Source: Yinghuangia aomiensis
GTDB lineage: Bacteria; Actinomycetota; Actinomycetes; Streptomycetales; Streptomycetaceae
Length of the DNA stretch: 64,000 nt
NCBI RefSeq assembly: GCF_039542225.1
Contig: NZ_BAABHS010000005.1
Coordinates: 248,001 to 312,000 of the forward strand
Direction: 5' to 3'
Below the pieces are notes generated by a model. The model searched no databases. It had not been told where the DNA came from and saw only the letters and a list, made by a program, of their open reading frames with translations. The position numbers and the translations under genes were made by a program. Shown here one piece after another: positions 35,141 to 43,800 of this stretch. Every line of letters starts with the position of its first letter. The first letter of the stretch is position 1.

Positions 35141-36699
35141 TCAGCTCACGTCAAGACGATCCATGAACAAGCAGCCGGTCGTGTACTGCTCGAGTCCCGT
35201 CACCTTCTTGGCAGCCACCGGTCCGGCCATCGACTGGGAGTACACCCACACCGGAAGTTCCGCCGCCAGGACCCGCTGAAGGTCCGCGTAGGCCTTCTTC
35301 CGGACCCCGGGGTCGACGCCGGCGCGTCCCGCCTGGAGGGCGGCGTCGGCTTCGGGGTTGCGCCAGCCTCCGTAGTTCATGGGGCTCTGCGACTGGAGCA
35401 TGTTGAACACTTCGGGCTCCGGGTCGACGAGCCACTGCTGGAAGAGCAGCGACTGGAAGTCCTTGTTGATCGCGTACTTCACGATGTACGCGCCGATCTC
35501 CAGGGACTCGATCTTCATCGAGACGTTGCGGAACTCCTGCAACCGCGACTGGACGTACTCGGCGACCTTCTGCGAGTCGACGTTCTGCGGGATGAGGTGG
35601 GTGAAGTTCACCGGCCTGCCCTCGGCCGCGAGTTCGTCGAAGAGCCGTTGCGCTTCGCCCTTGTCCTGGGCCGGCTGGGGCGCCGCCGGGTCGAAGAACG
35701 GCGAGGCCGGGTTGAAGTAGCCGGTCGCCGGCACATAGCCGTTGTGCAGCGTCGCCGGGATGTCCGCCGGATCGAGCGCGAGGGCGATCGCCCGCCGGGC
35801 GCGCGGGTCGTCGAACGGCGCCCGGGTCGTGTTGAACAGGAACATCTGCCCGCCCAAATCCTTCTGGTGGAAGGTCTGGAGGTCCTTCTCCGCGTCCGTC
35901 AGGATCTCCGGACGGCGGTCATGAACAGGTCGGCGCGGCCGGACCGCACGGCGTTGAGGTTCTGCTTGCCGTCCGGGGACGTCTTGACGGTGAGTTGAGC
36001 CAGCTTGGGCAGCCCCTTGTCCTTCTGCCAGTAGTGCGGGTTCCGGACGAACACCTGCTCGGCGCCGCGTGTCCAGGACTTGAGCATGAACGGGCCTGCG
36101 CCGACGGGTTGGGACCCGGCCGCGTCGATGCCCTTGTCCAACGCGGAGGGCGCCTCGATGTACGTGAGGTGCGTCGCGATCGTCCGGTCGAGGTTGGGGT
36201 TCGGTGCGGACGGGACGATGTCGAGCGTCGTCGCGTCGGCGACCGTGAGTTTGAACCCCGCGGCATAGGCCGCGTGCACGGACTTGGTCTCCGGCTTGGC
36301 GTGCGTCTCCCAGTTGCGTTTGACGGCCTCCGCGTCGAACGCGGTGCCGTCGGAGAACAGCACGCCGGGGCGCAGTTTGAGCTGCCACGTCGCGCCGCCG
36401 TCCGCGGTCCGCAGGCTTTCCGCGAGGTGCGGCACGACGTTGCCGGTCTTGGGGTCGATGGTGAGCATCGGGTCGTACAGGGCGGCCAGGCGCGGCTCGT
36501 CGGTGACGGCGACGTAGGCCCGGCGGAAGGGGTCCAGCGAGGCCGAGTCCTGGATCGCGAGCATCGTGAGGCTGCCGCCGTCGGACGAGGAACGCGAACC
36601 GCCCGAGCCGCAGGCGGTCGCGACCAAGGCAAGCGCGGACAGCCCGGCGGCGAGGGCGGCGAGTCTTCGGCGGGGATGTGCTGCGGACTGTGCGAACAA
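35141..36699 (-). pseudogene. peptide ABC transporter substrate-binding lipoprotein, one-base frameshift
   Basis: Family 5 solute-binding lipoprotein (OppA/DppA type) of about 520 residues that captures peptides or similar ligands outside the cell. The TTG at 36699 is the likely start because GGAGG lies five bases upstream and it opens directly on the signal peptide (LAALAAGLSALALVATAC, lipobox Cys); the TTG at 36738 has no ribosome site. The first frame gives VVPHLAESLRTADGGATWQL and RGAEQVFVRNPHYW and stops at 35899. The rest (PEILTDAEKDLQTFHQKDLG, ARRAIALALDPADIPATL) continues in another frame to 35141. Adding one C near 35909 (CCG for CG in GTCCGGAG) would restore GRADLFMTAV-PEILTDAEKD. 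Either a recent inactivation or a sequencing error. No permease or ATPase genes follow. Confidence 0.85.
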
Positions 36700-36775
36700 C
36701 GTGGCCTCCGCGGAGAGATCGGGGGAATGTTCGGGCAACGGGGTCGGGGCGGGACCGGGGCGAGGAGTTCCGGGC

Positions 36776-37987
36776 TCAGTGCGCGACGACGGGGTGCCGG
36801 TACAGGGCCGCCGCGTTGCCGGACGTCATCAGCTCGATCTCGTCGTCCGGGACGCCGGCGAACTGCTCCGCGAGGACTTCCTGGCTGTGCGGCCAGGTGG
36901 AGTCGGGGTGCGGGTAGTCGGTTTCGACCATGATGTGGTCGACGCCGATGAGGTGCCGCAGTCGCATCGTCGCCGGGTCGGAGAGCACCGTGAAGTAGAA
37001 GTTGCGGCGCAGGAAGTCGACGGGCGAATGCGGGCCGAAGTCGGCGCTGTAGTCGAGGTCGCGGCCCATGAACTCGATCCGGTCGATGAACATCGGCACC
37101 CATCCGATGCCGCCTTCGGACAACGCGATGCGGATGTCCGGGAATCGCAGTGGGATGCGGGCGAAGAGCCAGTCGGCGGCCGCCGCCATCGAGTTGATCG
37201 GGAAGAGGACCCCGAGCACCGCGGCCGTGGAGTCGCGGGACGGGACGATCGTCTCGGACGACGAACCGACGTGCAGGTTCACGACCGTGCCGGTTTCCTC
37301 GCATGCGCGGAAGAACGGGTCCCATGCGTCGCTGTACAGGGACGGCAGCCCGAGGCGCTCGGGGTTCTCGCTGAACGAGACGGCGACGAAGCCGCGTTCG
37401 GCGTTGCGCCGGATCTCCGCGGCGGCGACTTCGGGGTCGCCGAGCCAGGGGATCTGGCAGGCGATGAACCGGCCGGGGTGGGGGGTGATCCAGGCGTCGA
37501 GCAGCCAGTCGTTGTAGGCGCGCACGGAGGCGAGGCCGAGATCGCGGTCCTTCATGCCGAGGAAGCGACGGCCCGCGAAGCCGAACGGCGCGGAGGGGAA
37601 GTTGAGTTGGGCGGCGATGCCGGCGGCGTCCATGACGCGGACGCGTTCGCCCGCGTCGTACGTGGCGGGGTGCAGTTCGTCGAAGTTGACGGGGCCGAGG
37701 TAGCCCTTGCCGGCTTCCCAGCCGCGGATGGCGTCGGAGCCCAGCAGGGGAACACGTTCGTCGCCGAACACCCACCAGTCGTTGCCGAGTTCGTCGCGTT
37801 CGAGGTGCGGCGCGGCGTCCCGCATGCGGGCGGGAACGCGGTCGCGGAAGAGCTGCGGGGTCTCCATCAGGTGGTCGTCGACGGAGATGATGCGGAACCG
37901 GTTGGCGCCGGTGAGGACGTCGCCGCGCAGCACCAGCTCGCCCTTCGGGCCGGCGTAGGCGAGGATGCGTTCGAGCAGGTCAGCCAT
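36776..37987 (-). CDS. ACMSD-type amidohydrolase (amidohydrolase 2 family)
   Basis: Cytoplasmic TIM-barrel metal-dependent hydrolase or decarboxylase of 403 residues. Family marks: the N-terminal metal-binding strand IISVDDHLMETP (DxH), NFPSAPFGFAGRRF, NLHVGSSS, IRIALSEGGIGWVPMFIDR and the C-terminal metal Asp region MVETDYPHPDSTWPHS. Such enzymes act on ring-cleavage products, benzoates or related acids. The ATG overlaps the end of the upstream amidohydrolase gene by eight bases, so the two are translationally coupled; the peptide-binding lipoprotein follows after 76 bases. Confidence 0.9.
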   Translation of the reverse strand: MADLLERILAYAGPKGELVLRGDVLTGANRFRIISVDDHLMETPQLFRDRVPARMRDAAPHLERDELGNDWWVFGDERVPLLGSDAIRGWEAGKGYLGPVNFDELHPATYDAGERVRVMDAAGIAAQLNFPSAPFGFAGRRFLGMKDRDLGLASVRAYNDWLLDAWITPHPGRFIACQIPWLGDPEVAAAEIRRNAERGFVAVSFSENPERLGLPSLYSDAWDPFFRACEETGTVVNLHVGSSSETIVPSRDSTAAVLGVLFPINSMAAAADWLFARIPLRFPDIRIALSEGGIGWVPMFIDRIEFMGRDLDYSADFGPHSPVDFLRRNFYFTVLSDPATMRLRHLIGVDHIMVETDYPHPDSTWPHSQEVLAEQFAGVPDDEIELMTSGNAAALYRHPVVAH

Positions 37988-39674
37988 GGGAGGCCTCCGG
38001 GGTTCCGGACGGGGTGAGGACGGTGCCGGGCAGGCGGTCCAGGCGGTCGGTGATCTGGGCGCCGTGCTCCCGGATGGGGACGCCGGCCACGAGGATGTGG
38101 TCGATGCCCGTGGGCGCGTCGGCGACGAGGCGTTCGCCGTCGGCGGGCAGGTCGCGCACGCGGCGGGTCGGGCCCGGGGACAAGGCGGCGTAGTCGAGCA
38201 CGACGAGGTCGGCGTGGCCGCCGGGGCGCAGCCGTCCGCGGTCGAGGCCGAGGACGTCGGCGATCTCGCCGGTGAGCTTGTGGACGCCGCGTTCGACCGG
38301 CATGACGTCCCGGTCGCGCACCCAGTTGGCGAGGAAGTCGGTGGGCATGACGGCGTCGCAGATCTGGCCGACGTGCGCGCCTGCGTCGGACAGGCCCATG
38401 ATGCAGCCCTCGCTGCGGACGAGCTCGGTCACGCCGTCCTTGTCGTCGTTGGCGAAGGTGACGGTGAAGCGGCTCGCGAGGTCGTCGTCGAGGGCGAGGT
38501 CGCAGATGACGTCGAAGGGCGTGGTGCCGCGCTCGGCGGCGATCGCCGCGACGGGTGCGCCGACCAGGTCGGGGCGGGACGGCGAGGACGAGACGGTGAT
38601 GGTCTGCCACCGCGGGTTGAGCCAGGTGCCGCTCTCGAACTCCGCCCAGGCGCGGGCCCGCCAGGCGTGGTCCCGGAAGACGTCGTGGCGGCGGTCGACC
38701 GGGACGGCGACGAGGTCGGCGAACGCGGGCAGCGCGTAGAAGGACGTCGGTTCGGCGACGGTGAATTCCTGGGTGATGGGGCGGCAGGTGACCTGCGCCC
38801 AGACGTCCGCGCCGTCGCGGCGGCCTCGCAGGTGGTCGGCGAGCTTGTCCTGGTAGGGGGCCCGGGAGGCGGTGCCTTCCGGGTAGGTGAGGATGGACGT
38901 CCAGGTCAGCGGGCGGCCGAGGCGGCGCTGGAAGTCGTACACCCAGCGGTAGTTCTCCCCGGTCGCGATGTGGACGACGCCGAGGCCGACCTCGGCGGTG
39001 ACGGACGCGAGCGCTTCGACCTCCTCCTGCGTCGCGACCATGGACGGGACCAGGCGGCCGCCGTCGCCGAGGTGGAAGCCGGCGCGGTCGCTGGAGAACC
39101 CGAGGGCGCCCCCGCGCAGCGAGTCCGCGACGACGCGGCGCATCCGGACGAGTTCGTCGTCGGTGGCGGGGCGTTCGTAGGCCTCCTCGCCCATGACGTA
39201 GGTGCGGACCGCGGTGTGTCCGACGAACCCGCCGAAGTGGATCGCCGTGCCGCGCCGCCGCACGGCCGCCAGGTACTCGGGGTACGTCTCGAAGTCCCAG
39301 GTCACGCCGGCCGCGAGGGTCGGGCCGCGCATGTCCTCGACCATCTCCAGCGTGCCCAGCAGCGACCGGCGGTCCTGCGGGCGGGCAGGGGCGAGGCTGT
39401 AGCCGCAGTTGCCGGCCACGACCCCGGTGACGCCGTGCCAGGACGACGGGGTCAGCAGGCCGTCCCACAGCACCTGCGGGTCGTAGTGGGTGTGGATGTC
39501 GAGGAAGCCCGGCACGACCAGACGCCCGGCGGCGTCGATCTCGTGCCGGCCCGTCACGGTGTCGGCGACCTCGGTGACGCGTCCGTCGCGGATGCCGATG
39601 TCGGCGCGGCGCGGGGGTCCGCCGGTGCCGTCGACGACCGTCCCACCGCGCACGGCGATGTCGTTGGTGCTCAT
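37980..39674 (-). CDS. D-aminoacylase-type amidohydrolase (amidohydrolase 3 family)
   Basis: Enzyme of 564 residues related to N-acyl-D-amino-acid deacylases, which remove acyl groups from D-amino acids. The ATG at 39674 has AGGAG nine bases upstream. N-terminal beta-sandwich RGGTVVDGTGGPPRRADIGI, metal motif FLDIHTHYDPQVLWDG (HxH), VVAGNCGYSLAP, ERGTTPFDVICDLAL, and the late metal Asp in GLSDAGAHVGQICDA, then the closing sandwich RLRPGGHADLVVLD. First gene of an operon with an ACMSD-type hydrolase and a peptide-binding protein. It is divergent from a MarR regulator across an intergenic region with clustered dyads. Confidence 0.9.
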   Translation of the reverse strand: MSTNDIAVRGGTVVDGTGGPPRRADIGIRDGRVTEVADTVTGRHEIDAAGRLVVPGFLDIHTHYDPQVLWDGLLTPSSWHGVTGVVAGNCGYSLAPARPQDRRSLLGTLEMVEDMRGPTLAAGVTWDFETYPEYLAAVRRRGTAIHFGGFVGHTAVRTYVMGEEAYERPATDDELVRMRRVVADSLRGGALGFSSDRAGFHLGDGGRLVPSMVATQEEVEALASVTAEVGLGVVHIATGENYRWVYDFQRRLGRPLTWTSILTYPEGTASRAPYQDKLADHLRGRRDGADVWAQVTCRPITQEFTVAEPTSFYALPAFADLVAVPVDRRHDVFRDHAWRARAWAEFESGTWLNPRWQTITVSSSPSRPDLVGAPVAAIAAERGTTPFDVICDLALDDDLASRFTVTFANDDKDGVTELVRSEGCIMGLSDAGAHVGQICDAVMPTDFLANWVRDRDVMPVERGVHKLTGEIADVLGLDRGRLRPGGHADLVVLDYAALSPGPTRRVRDLPADGERLVADAPTGIDHILVAGVPIREHGAQITDRLDRLPGTVLTPSGTPEASHG

Positions 39675-39736
39675 GCCTGGGTCTCCTGGTCGTTGCGGTT
39701 TCAGGGGGCGCCTGCGCCGCAACGTAGCCGCAATAG

Positions 39737-39765
39737 ATGCCTAAGGCAAGAGTTGCCGTGGGCAT
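39737..39765. promoter_or_regulatory. nested dyads in the amidohydrolase/MarR divergent gap
   Basis: Overlapping inverted repeats: TGCC-TAA-GGCA (39738-39748), GGCAA-GAG-TTGCC (39745-39757) and outer arms ATGCC/GGCAT at the two ends. They lie 63 bases before the amidohydrolase start and 62 before the MarR start, a plausible binding site for that regulator controlling both directions. Confidence 0.6.
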
Positions 39766-39827
39766 TCCATAGGGGTGAGCGGACCGCGCCGACCAGCGGA
39801 TCACCGACCAACCGGTACCGTTCTTCC

Positions 39828-40376
39828 ATGGTCGATCGCCGTGCCCGCAGCATGTCGGACACTCCCCCCACCTCCGCCGCGCCCGCCGCCGACGGCCCCG
39901 GCGGCGAGGACCCCGGCGACCGGGTGATCCGGGCCATCCAGCAGTTCTCCCGCAGCCCGGCGCACGTGGAACTGACGCGCGCGCTGTACCGCGCGGGCGG
40001 CAAGGAGCTGACCCCCACCCAGGTCGACGCACTGGAGACCCTCGCGTCACGGCCGGAGTGGCGCATGCACGAGTTCGCCGAGGCGCTCGACATCGACCGG
40101 GGCGCCACCAGCCGCACCACCGACCGCCTGCTCAGACTCGGCCTCGCCGAGCGGCGCCCGGACGAGAACGACCGCCGCTACGTCGTCGTCCAGGCGACCG
40201 CGGCGGGCCGCCGCATCAGCCGACGGATCCAGCGCGACCGCTACGCCCTCATGCAGGAGGTCCTCAGCGGACTCACCGGCGACCAGCGCACCGACCTCGC
40301 CGACCTGCTGGAATACGTGACCCAGGCCATGGAGGCGACCTTGAGCCGCCGGGCGGGCTCGGGCGACGCACCGTAG
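39828..40376 (+). CDS. MarR family transcriptional regulator
   Basis: Winged-helix regulator of 182 residues. Core: SPAHVELTRALYRAGGKELTPTQVDALETL, then MHEFAEALDIDRGATSRTTDRLLRLGLAERRPDENDRRYVVVQAT, the helix-turn-helix and basic wing typical of MarR, and a C-terminal dimerisation helix. The ATG at 39828 is used; an internal ATG at 39852 is an alternative, and neither has a ribosome site. Divergent from the amidohydrolase operon, whose expression it probably governs in response to an aromatic or peptide-like ligand. Confidence 0.88.
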   Translation: MVDRRARSMSDTPPTSAAPAADGPGGEDPGDRVIRAIQQFSRSPAHVELTRALYRAGGKELTPTQVDALETLASRPEWRMHEFAEALDIDRGATSRTTDRLLRLGLAERRPDENDRRYVVVQATAAGRRISRRIQRDRYALMQEVLSGLTGDQRTDLADLLEYVTQAMEATLSRRAGSGDAP

Positions 40377-40831
40377 GGCCGAGGGCACCGCACTGCGCGG
40401 CGCAGGCTCCGCGGTCCACCGCCATGCGACGGACATCGGATGGGCCCGCCACGATCTCCGGGGCTGCCGGTGAAGGCACGGACGGGACCGCCGATCCGCT
40501 CTCCGTGGACACCAGAGCAGGGCGCTGCACGGTATTGCTTGCCGTCAGCCGATGAAGCGCACGCGCGGCACCGGCACGTGGAGGGGCCGCGCCTCCTCCG
40601 ACAGCTTCCGATCGCGGCCCCGCGTACGCCCGCGTCAAGGCCTCATAGCTCGTCCTGACAACCGGTTTCCGGTGACCGGATTGACCGACGGTGCAGAAGG
40701 CGGACGCGCCGGACCCACGACGGGGCTTGCGGGCGATCCGAAGCCGGCGTGCAAATGGACGGGCAGTTGAGCGACGGTGCCGACCTGCCGCTAATCTCCT
40801 CCGGCCAATCGTTTTTTCGGGAGGGGATTCG
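40377..40831. other. intergenic; possible promoter at its 3' end
   Basis: Gap of 455 bases with no gene of recognisable family. Near its end, TTGAGC (40767-40772) and TAATCT (40792-40797), 19 bases apart, could be the -35 and -10 of the thioredoxin lipoprotein gene. The spacing is long for a primary-sigma promoter. Confidence 0.35.
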
Positions 40832-41443
40832 ATGCGCGGTATGCGCTATACGCTCGGGTGCGCGGGGGCGGCCTTGGTGCTGGCCACGGGGTGCGGCTCG
40901 AACGATGGTTCGGACGCGGGAGCGGCACCTGTCGCGCAACGTACTCCGGCTGTCGCGGCCGCCGCCGAACCTACGGCAGCGGCGACCAGGACCGCGAGCA
41001 CCGCCGCCGCCGACTCCCCGGCAGCAGGCAACGCGGCGTCCCTCCCGGACCGGTACGACCCCACCCGCGACGCCGGCGCCGATATTCGGGCGGCACTCGC
41101 GATCGCTGCCGCCGATGGCCGTTACGTGCTCATCGACTTCGGTGCCGACTGGTGCCCGGACTGCCGCTCCCTGCACACGCTCTTCGAATCACCGCAGGTC
41201 GCCCCGGTATTGCAGAAGAACTACGTTCTGCTGGCCGTCGACGTCGGCCGCTTCGACCGCAACATCAAGCTGGCGAGCCGGTACATCGGGCTGGAGACCA
41301 GCGGCATCCCGGCCCTGGCCATCCTGAAGCCGGACGGCAGCGTGGTCACCGCGACCTCCGACGGCTCGTTCGCCAACGCGCGAGACCTGAACGCGACGCA
41401 GGTCGCCGCGTTCCTGACACGCTGGGCCCCGAAGCCCCGATGA
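40832..41443 (+). CDS. thioredoxin-like lipoprotein
   Basis: Extracytoplasmic thiol protein of 203 residues; the ATG at 40832 follows GGGAGGGG. The lipobox LATGC puts a lipid-modified Cys at residue 21. An Ala/Thr-rich tether of about 45 residues precedes a thioredoxin fold: YVLIDFGADWCPDCRSLH with the CxxC site WCPDC, YVLLAVDVGRFDRN, and the cis-Pro loop TSGIPALAILKPDG. The fold resembles DsbD-gamma and thiol-reductase thioredoxins. The next gene starts inside its stop codon (ATGA) and encodes a DsbD-N-like lipoprotein, so the pair is expected to exchange electrons outside the membrane. Confidence 0.88.
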   Translation: MRGMRYTLGCAGAALVLATGCGSNDGSDAGAAPVAQRTPAVAAAAEPTAAATRTASTAAADSPAAGNAASLPDRYDPTRDAGADIRAALAIAAADGRYVLIDFGADWCPDCRSLHTLFESPQVAPVLQKNYVLLAVDVGRFDRNIKLASRYIGLETSGIPALAILKPDGSVVTATSDGSFANARDLNATQVAAFLTRWAPKPR

Positions 41444-41952
41444 GCATCCCCCGTAGCCGTGTCGCGTCCGCCGCCGGCGCGGTCGGAACGGCCGTGCTGG
41501 TCCTGACCGGCTGCGGCCAGGCGCACGTACCCGACCCCGCCTCACGTGCCGCGGCCGGCGGGGTCACCGTCACGGTCGAGTTGCACCGCACGTCCGCAAA
41601 CGAGGCCGAACTGCGCGCCACGTTCCGCCCGGACCAGCCCGGATTCCACGTGTACAGCATCGACCTGCCCGACGAAGGAGTGGACGGCCTGGGTATCCCG
41701 ACCCGGATCGGCGTCCGCGGCGCCGGCACAGCCGACGGGCCGCCGACCGCGGATCAGCCGACCCGGCTGATCCGCCCGGCCGGCCTCCCGACGGAGATCC
41801 CGGTGTACCCGGACGGCGCGGTGACCTTCCGGCTGCCGGTGCACCTGAACGGCTCCGGGCCCATGGACGTGGTGGTCAGCTACGGCGCGTGCAGCGAGTC
41901 CCGCTGTCTCATGCCGGTCACGAACAAGGCGATCCGCCTGGACCTCGACTGA
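41440..41952 (+). CDS. lipoprotein with DsbD N-terminal-like domain
   Basis: Protein of 170 residues whose ATG overlaps the preceding stop as ATGA. Signal peptide with lipobox VLTGC (Cys25). The mature part is a beta-sandwich resembling the alpha (N-terminal) domain of DsbD: FRPDQPGFHVYSIDLPDEG early, and a late SYGACSESRCLMP in which two Cys four residues apart sit where DsbD-alpha has its redox pair. DsbD-alpha hands electrons to periplasmic partners. Here the alpha-like and thioredoxin-like parts are separate lipoproteins and no CcdA/DsbD membrane domain is encoded nearby. Confidence 0.75.
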   Translation: MSIPRSRVASAAGAVGTAVLVLTGCGQAHVPDPASRAAAGGVTVTVELHRTSANEAELRATFRPDQPGFHVYSIDLPDEGVDGLGIPTRIGVRGAGTADGPPTADQPTRLIRPAGLPTEIPVYPDGAVTFRLPVHLNGSGPMDVVVSYGACSESRCLMPVTNKAIRLDLD

Positions 41953-42009
41953 CCGTCGGCCCGGACCAGGGTGATCTCCTCATCCGGACTGCCGGGGCCG
42001 CCCGTTGTC

Positions 42010-42404
42010 AGTAGCGCGCGTACCCGCCGTTGGCGGTCACCGCGTGTACCGCTGGACCGAGGCGGCCACGGGCGAGATGCCCTGTCCGGCGGCGATCAGC
42101 GCCAGGAGTTCCTGGAAGGTGGCCACGTCCATCCCGCGGGGAACGGCCTTCCCGCCGGGCGTAAAGCGTGGCACATGGGAGTCCCAGGATCTCGCGCATC
42201 CGATCTCGCAGCCGGGATGCCGGGACCGGAACGAATTCATGAGCACCGGGGTCAGCTCGCCCGCCCCGGCCCCAGGAAGTCCACCCGCAGAACGCCGTCC
42301 ACGCCCCGGGCCTGGGCCATGACGCGGGCGATCGCCTCGCGCATTTCCCGGTGCAGCGGCTCGAGTTCGTCGCGCAGCCGGCTCCCCGACGGGGTGAGCG
42401 CGAC
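42010..42404 (-). pseudogene. decayed LysR family regulator, fragments in three frames
   Basis: Read on the minus strand, pieces of a LysR protein follow in order but in different frames: LTPSGSRLRDELEPLHREMREAIARV and VDGVLRVDFLGPG, then after a shift near 42260 ELTPVLMNSFRSRHPGCEI, a second shift to RMREIL, a missing effector-domain stretch, and finally TFQELLALIAAGQGISPVAASVQRYT. The N-terminal helix-turn-helix is absent. At about 42404 the LysR sequence meets a truncated RHS gene on the opposite strand, so the HTH was probably lost when that segment arrived. Confidence 0.75.
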
Positions 42405-43040
42405 CACGGCAGCAGCCGCTCGTACCGCTACGACCCGCTGGCCCGCCGCACCGAACAAGCCGTCACCGGCCCCGGCATCGACGGCGAGGCGGCAGCGGCA
42501 ACACGTCGGTGCGACTGGGACGGCCTCCGCAAAGTCGGCATGATCGACGCCACGGGCGGGTCAACCACCTGGGATCATCTCCCGGGCACCTGGAACATCC
42601 TCAGCCAACACGTCGGACCCGCCGTCGACGAGGGCGAATCCGCGGCGTTCACCGTCGCCGTCACCGATCGGGTCGGCCCCGTAACCGCACTTGTCGAGCG
42701 CGACGGCACCACACTGTGGCGGGCCCAACGCACGCTGTGGGGCACAGACATCGGCGCTGGAGCACCAGGCGGCGCGCACGTTTTCGCCGGCCAGACCACC
42801 ACCGGCGACGACCCGTTCGCCCACAGTCTGCATCGCAACTACGACCCCGAACTCGGTGTATTCCTCAGTCCTGATCCCCTCGGCCTCGCCGCCGCCCCAA
42901 ACCCCCACGCCTACGTCGACAACCCGCTCGCCTTCAGCGACCCGCTCGGCCTCTCGCCGTACGTACCCACCCATGACAGGGCCACCCTGTCGAGGCACCT
43001 GAAGCATCTGAGGCACCGAGGAGACGGCGATGCCCGATGA
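42405..43040 (+). pseudogene. RHS repeat protein, 5'-truncated C-terminal core
   Basis: About 210 codons of an RHS protein without its start: SYRYDPLARRTEQ, TTWDHLPG, VTDRVGPVTALVERDGTTLWR, and the RHS core end NYDPELGVFLSPDPLGL and NPLAFSDPLGL. In intact proteins thousands of residues precede this and a variable toxin tip follows the core. Here only about 30 residues follow, too few for a known toxin domain. No start codon or ribosome site is expected. The stop overlaps the ATG of the next ORF by 11 bases, the arrangement seen for RHS toxin-immunity pairs. Confidence 0.85.
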
Positions 43041-43464
43041 AGGTTCGCCCCGTTCGCCGTTGCGCTACGGCGAGGAGATCACCCTGGGCGACGTGGACGC
43101 CATCGTTTCGTTCGTCTCCGAGCGAATCGCCCAGTCCGCTCGCGCGCCAAGGGGCAGCGACGAGCGCCAGATGGCCCGCAGCATCCAGTTTGCCCTGAAG
43201 CAGCTCGCGGGCTCCCTCCGACACGCCTTGCCCCTGGTCGCCGCGGCAACGCCTGCCGAGGCGGACGACTACACGCCACTGCGCACTCAGATCAGATCCA
43301 ATTGGAATACCTTGCGCTGGCTTTCCGCGCCATGGCAGATCCATGACGCCTATGACCATGCGCGATGGCAGGATGTCAAATACTGGGATGTGCGCCACGC
43401 AGCGGAGACCGAATCTCTGCTGCGGGCAGCCATTGACCGTCGAGATCTCGGCCACCGACCGTGA
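43030..43464 (+). CDS. small ORF overlapping the RHS end, possible immunity protein
   Basis: Protein of 144 residues with no recognised family. The ATG lies inside the last codons of the RHS fragment and has GGAGACGG upstream. The sequence is mostly helical (LGDVDAIVSFVSERIAQSA, ARSIQFALKQLAGSLRHALPLVA) with an aromatic-rich second half (NWNTLRWLSAPWQIHDAYDH, KYWDVRHAAE). Its 3' half is visibly less GC-rich than its neighbours, which suggests recent transfer together with the RHS tip. The immunity role is inferred only from position after an RHS C-terminus. Confidence 0.55.
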   Translation: MPDEGSPRSPLRYGEEITLGDVDAIVSFVSERIAQSARAPRGSDERQMARSIQFALKQLAGSLRHALPLVAAATPAEADDYTPLRTQIRSNWNTLRWLSAPWQIHDAYDHARWQDVKYWDVRHAAETESLLRAAIDRRDLGHRP

Positions 43465-43800
43465 CGGCGCCCCCGAAGGGCTCCTCCCCTGCCAGGCTGC
43501 GCACGCGCGCCGATCCACGCGAATCCGAACTGCTCTGACTGTCAGGGAAGAAGCCCCGAACGGCGCCGGCCGAGGCGGGCGTGCTCGCCCCGCCTCGGCC
43601 GAGGCCGAGCACGGGCGCCGGTCGATGCTGCCGGAAAGCCGCAGCCGACGAAGTCCACGCGTCTCCCGGAAGCTTGGGGATCCCTCTCTCTCGGATCGAA
43701 GGCGCCCGGGCCCCGGCACCCCCGTCCACCAGTCGGTGGACAACAGGTTCAACCGGCCGAGGGTGTCGGCGGGAACGCCCCCGCGGCCAGCATCGATGCC
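43465..43800. other. intergenic with one strong hairpin
   Basis: Gap of 336 bases between the RHS-associated ORF and the MMPL gene. Apart from the hairpin at 43568-43600 no gene or clear promoter was recognised. Confidence 0.5.
43568..43600 (+). terminator. perfect 12-bp hairpin closing the RHS island
   Basis: GGCCGAGGCGGG (43568-43579) pairs perfectly with CCCGCCTCGGCC (43589-43600) around a 9-base loop. It lies 104 bases after the small ORF stop and upstream of the MMPL operon. Confidence 0.75.
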
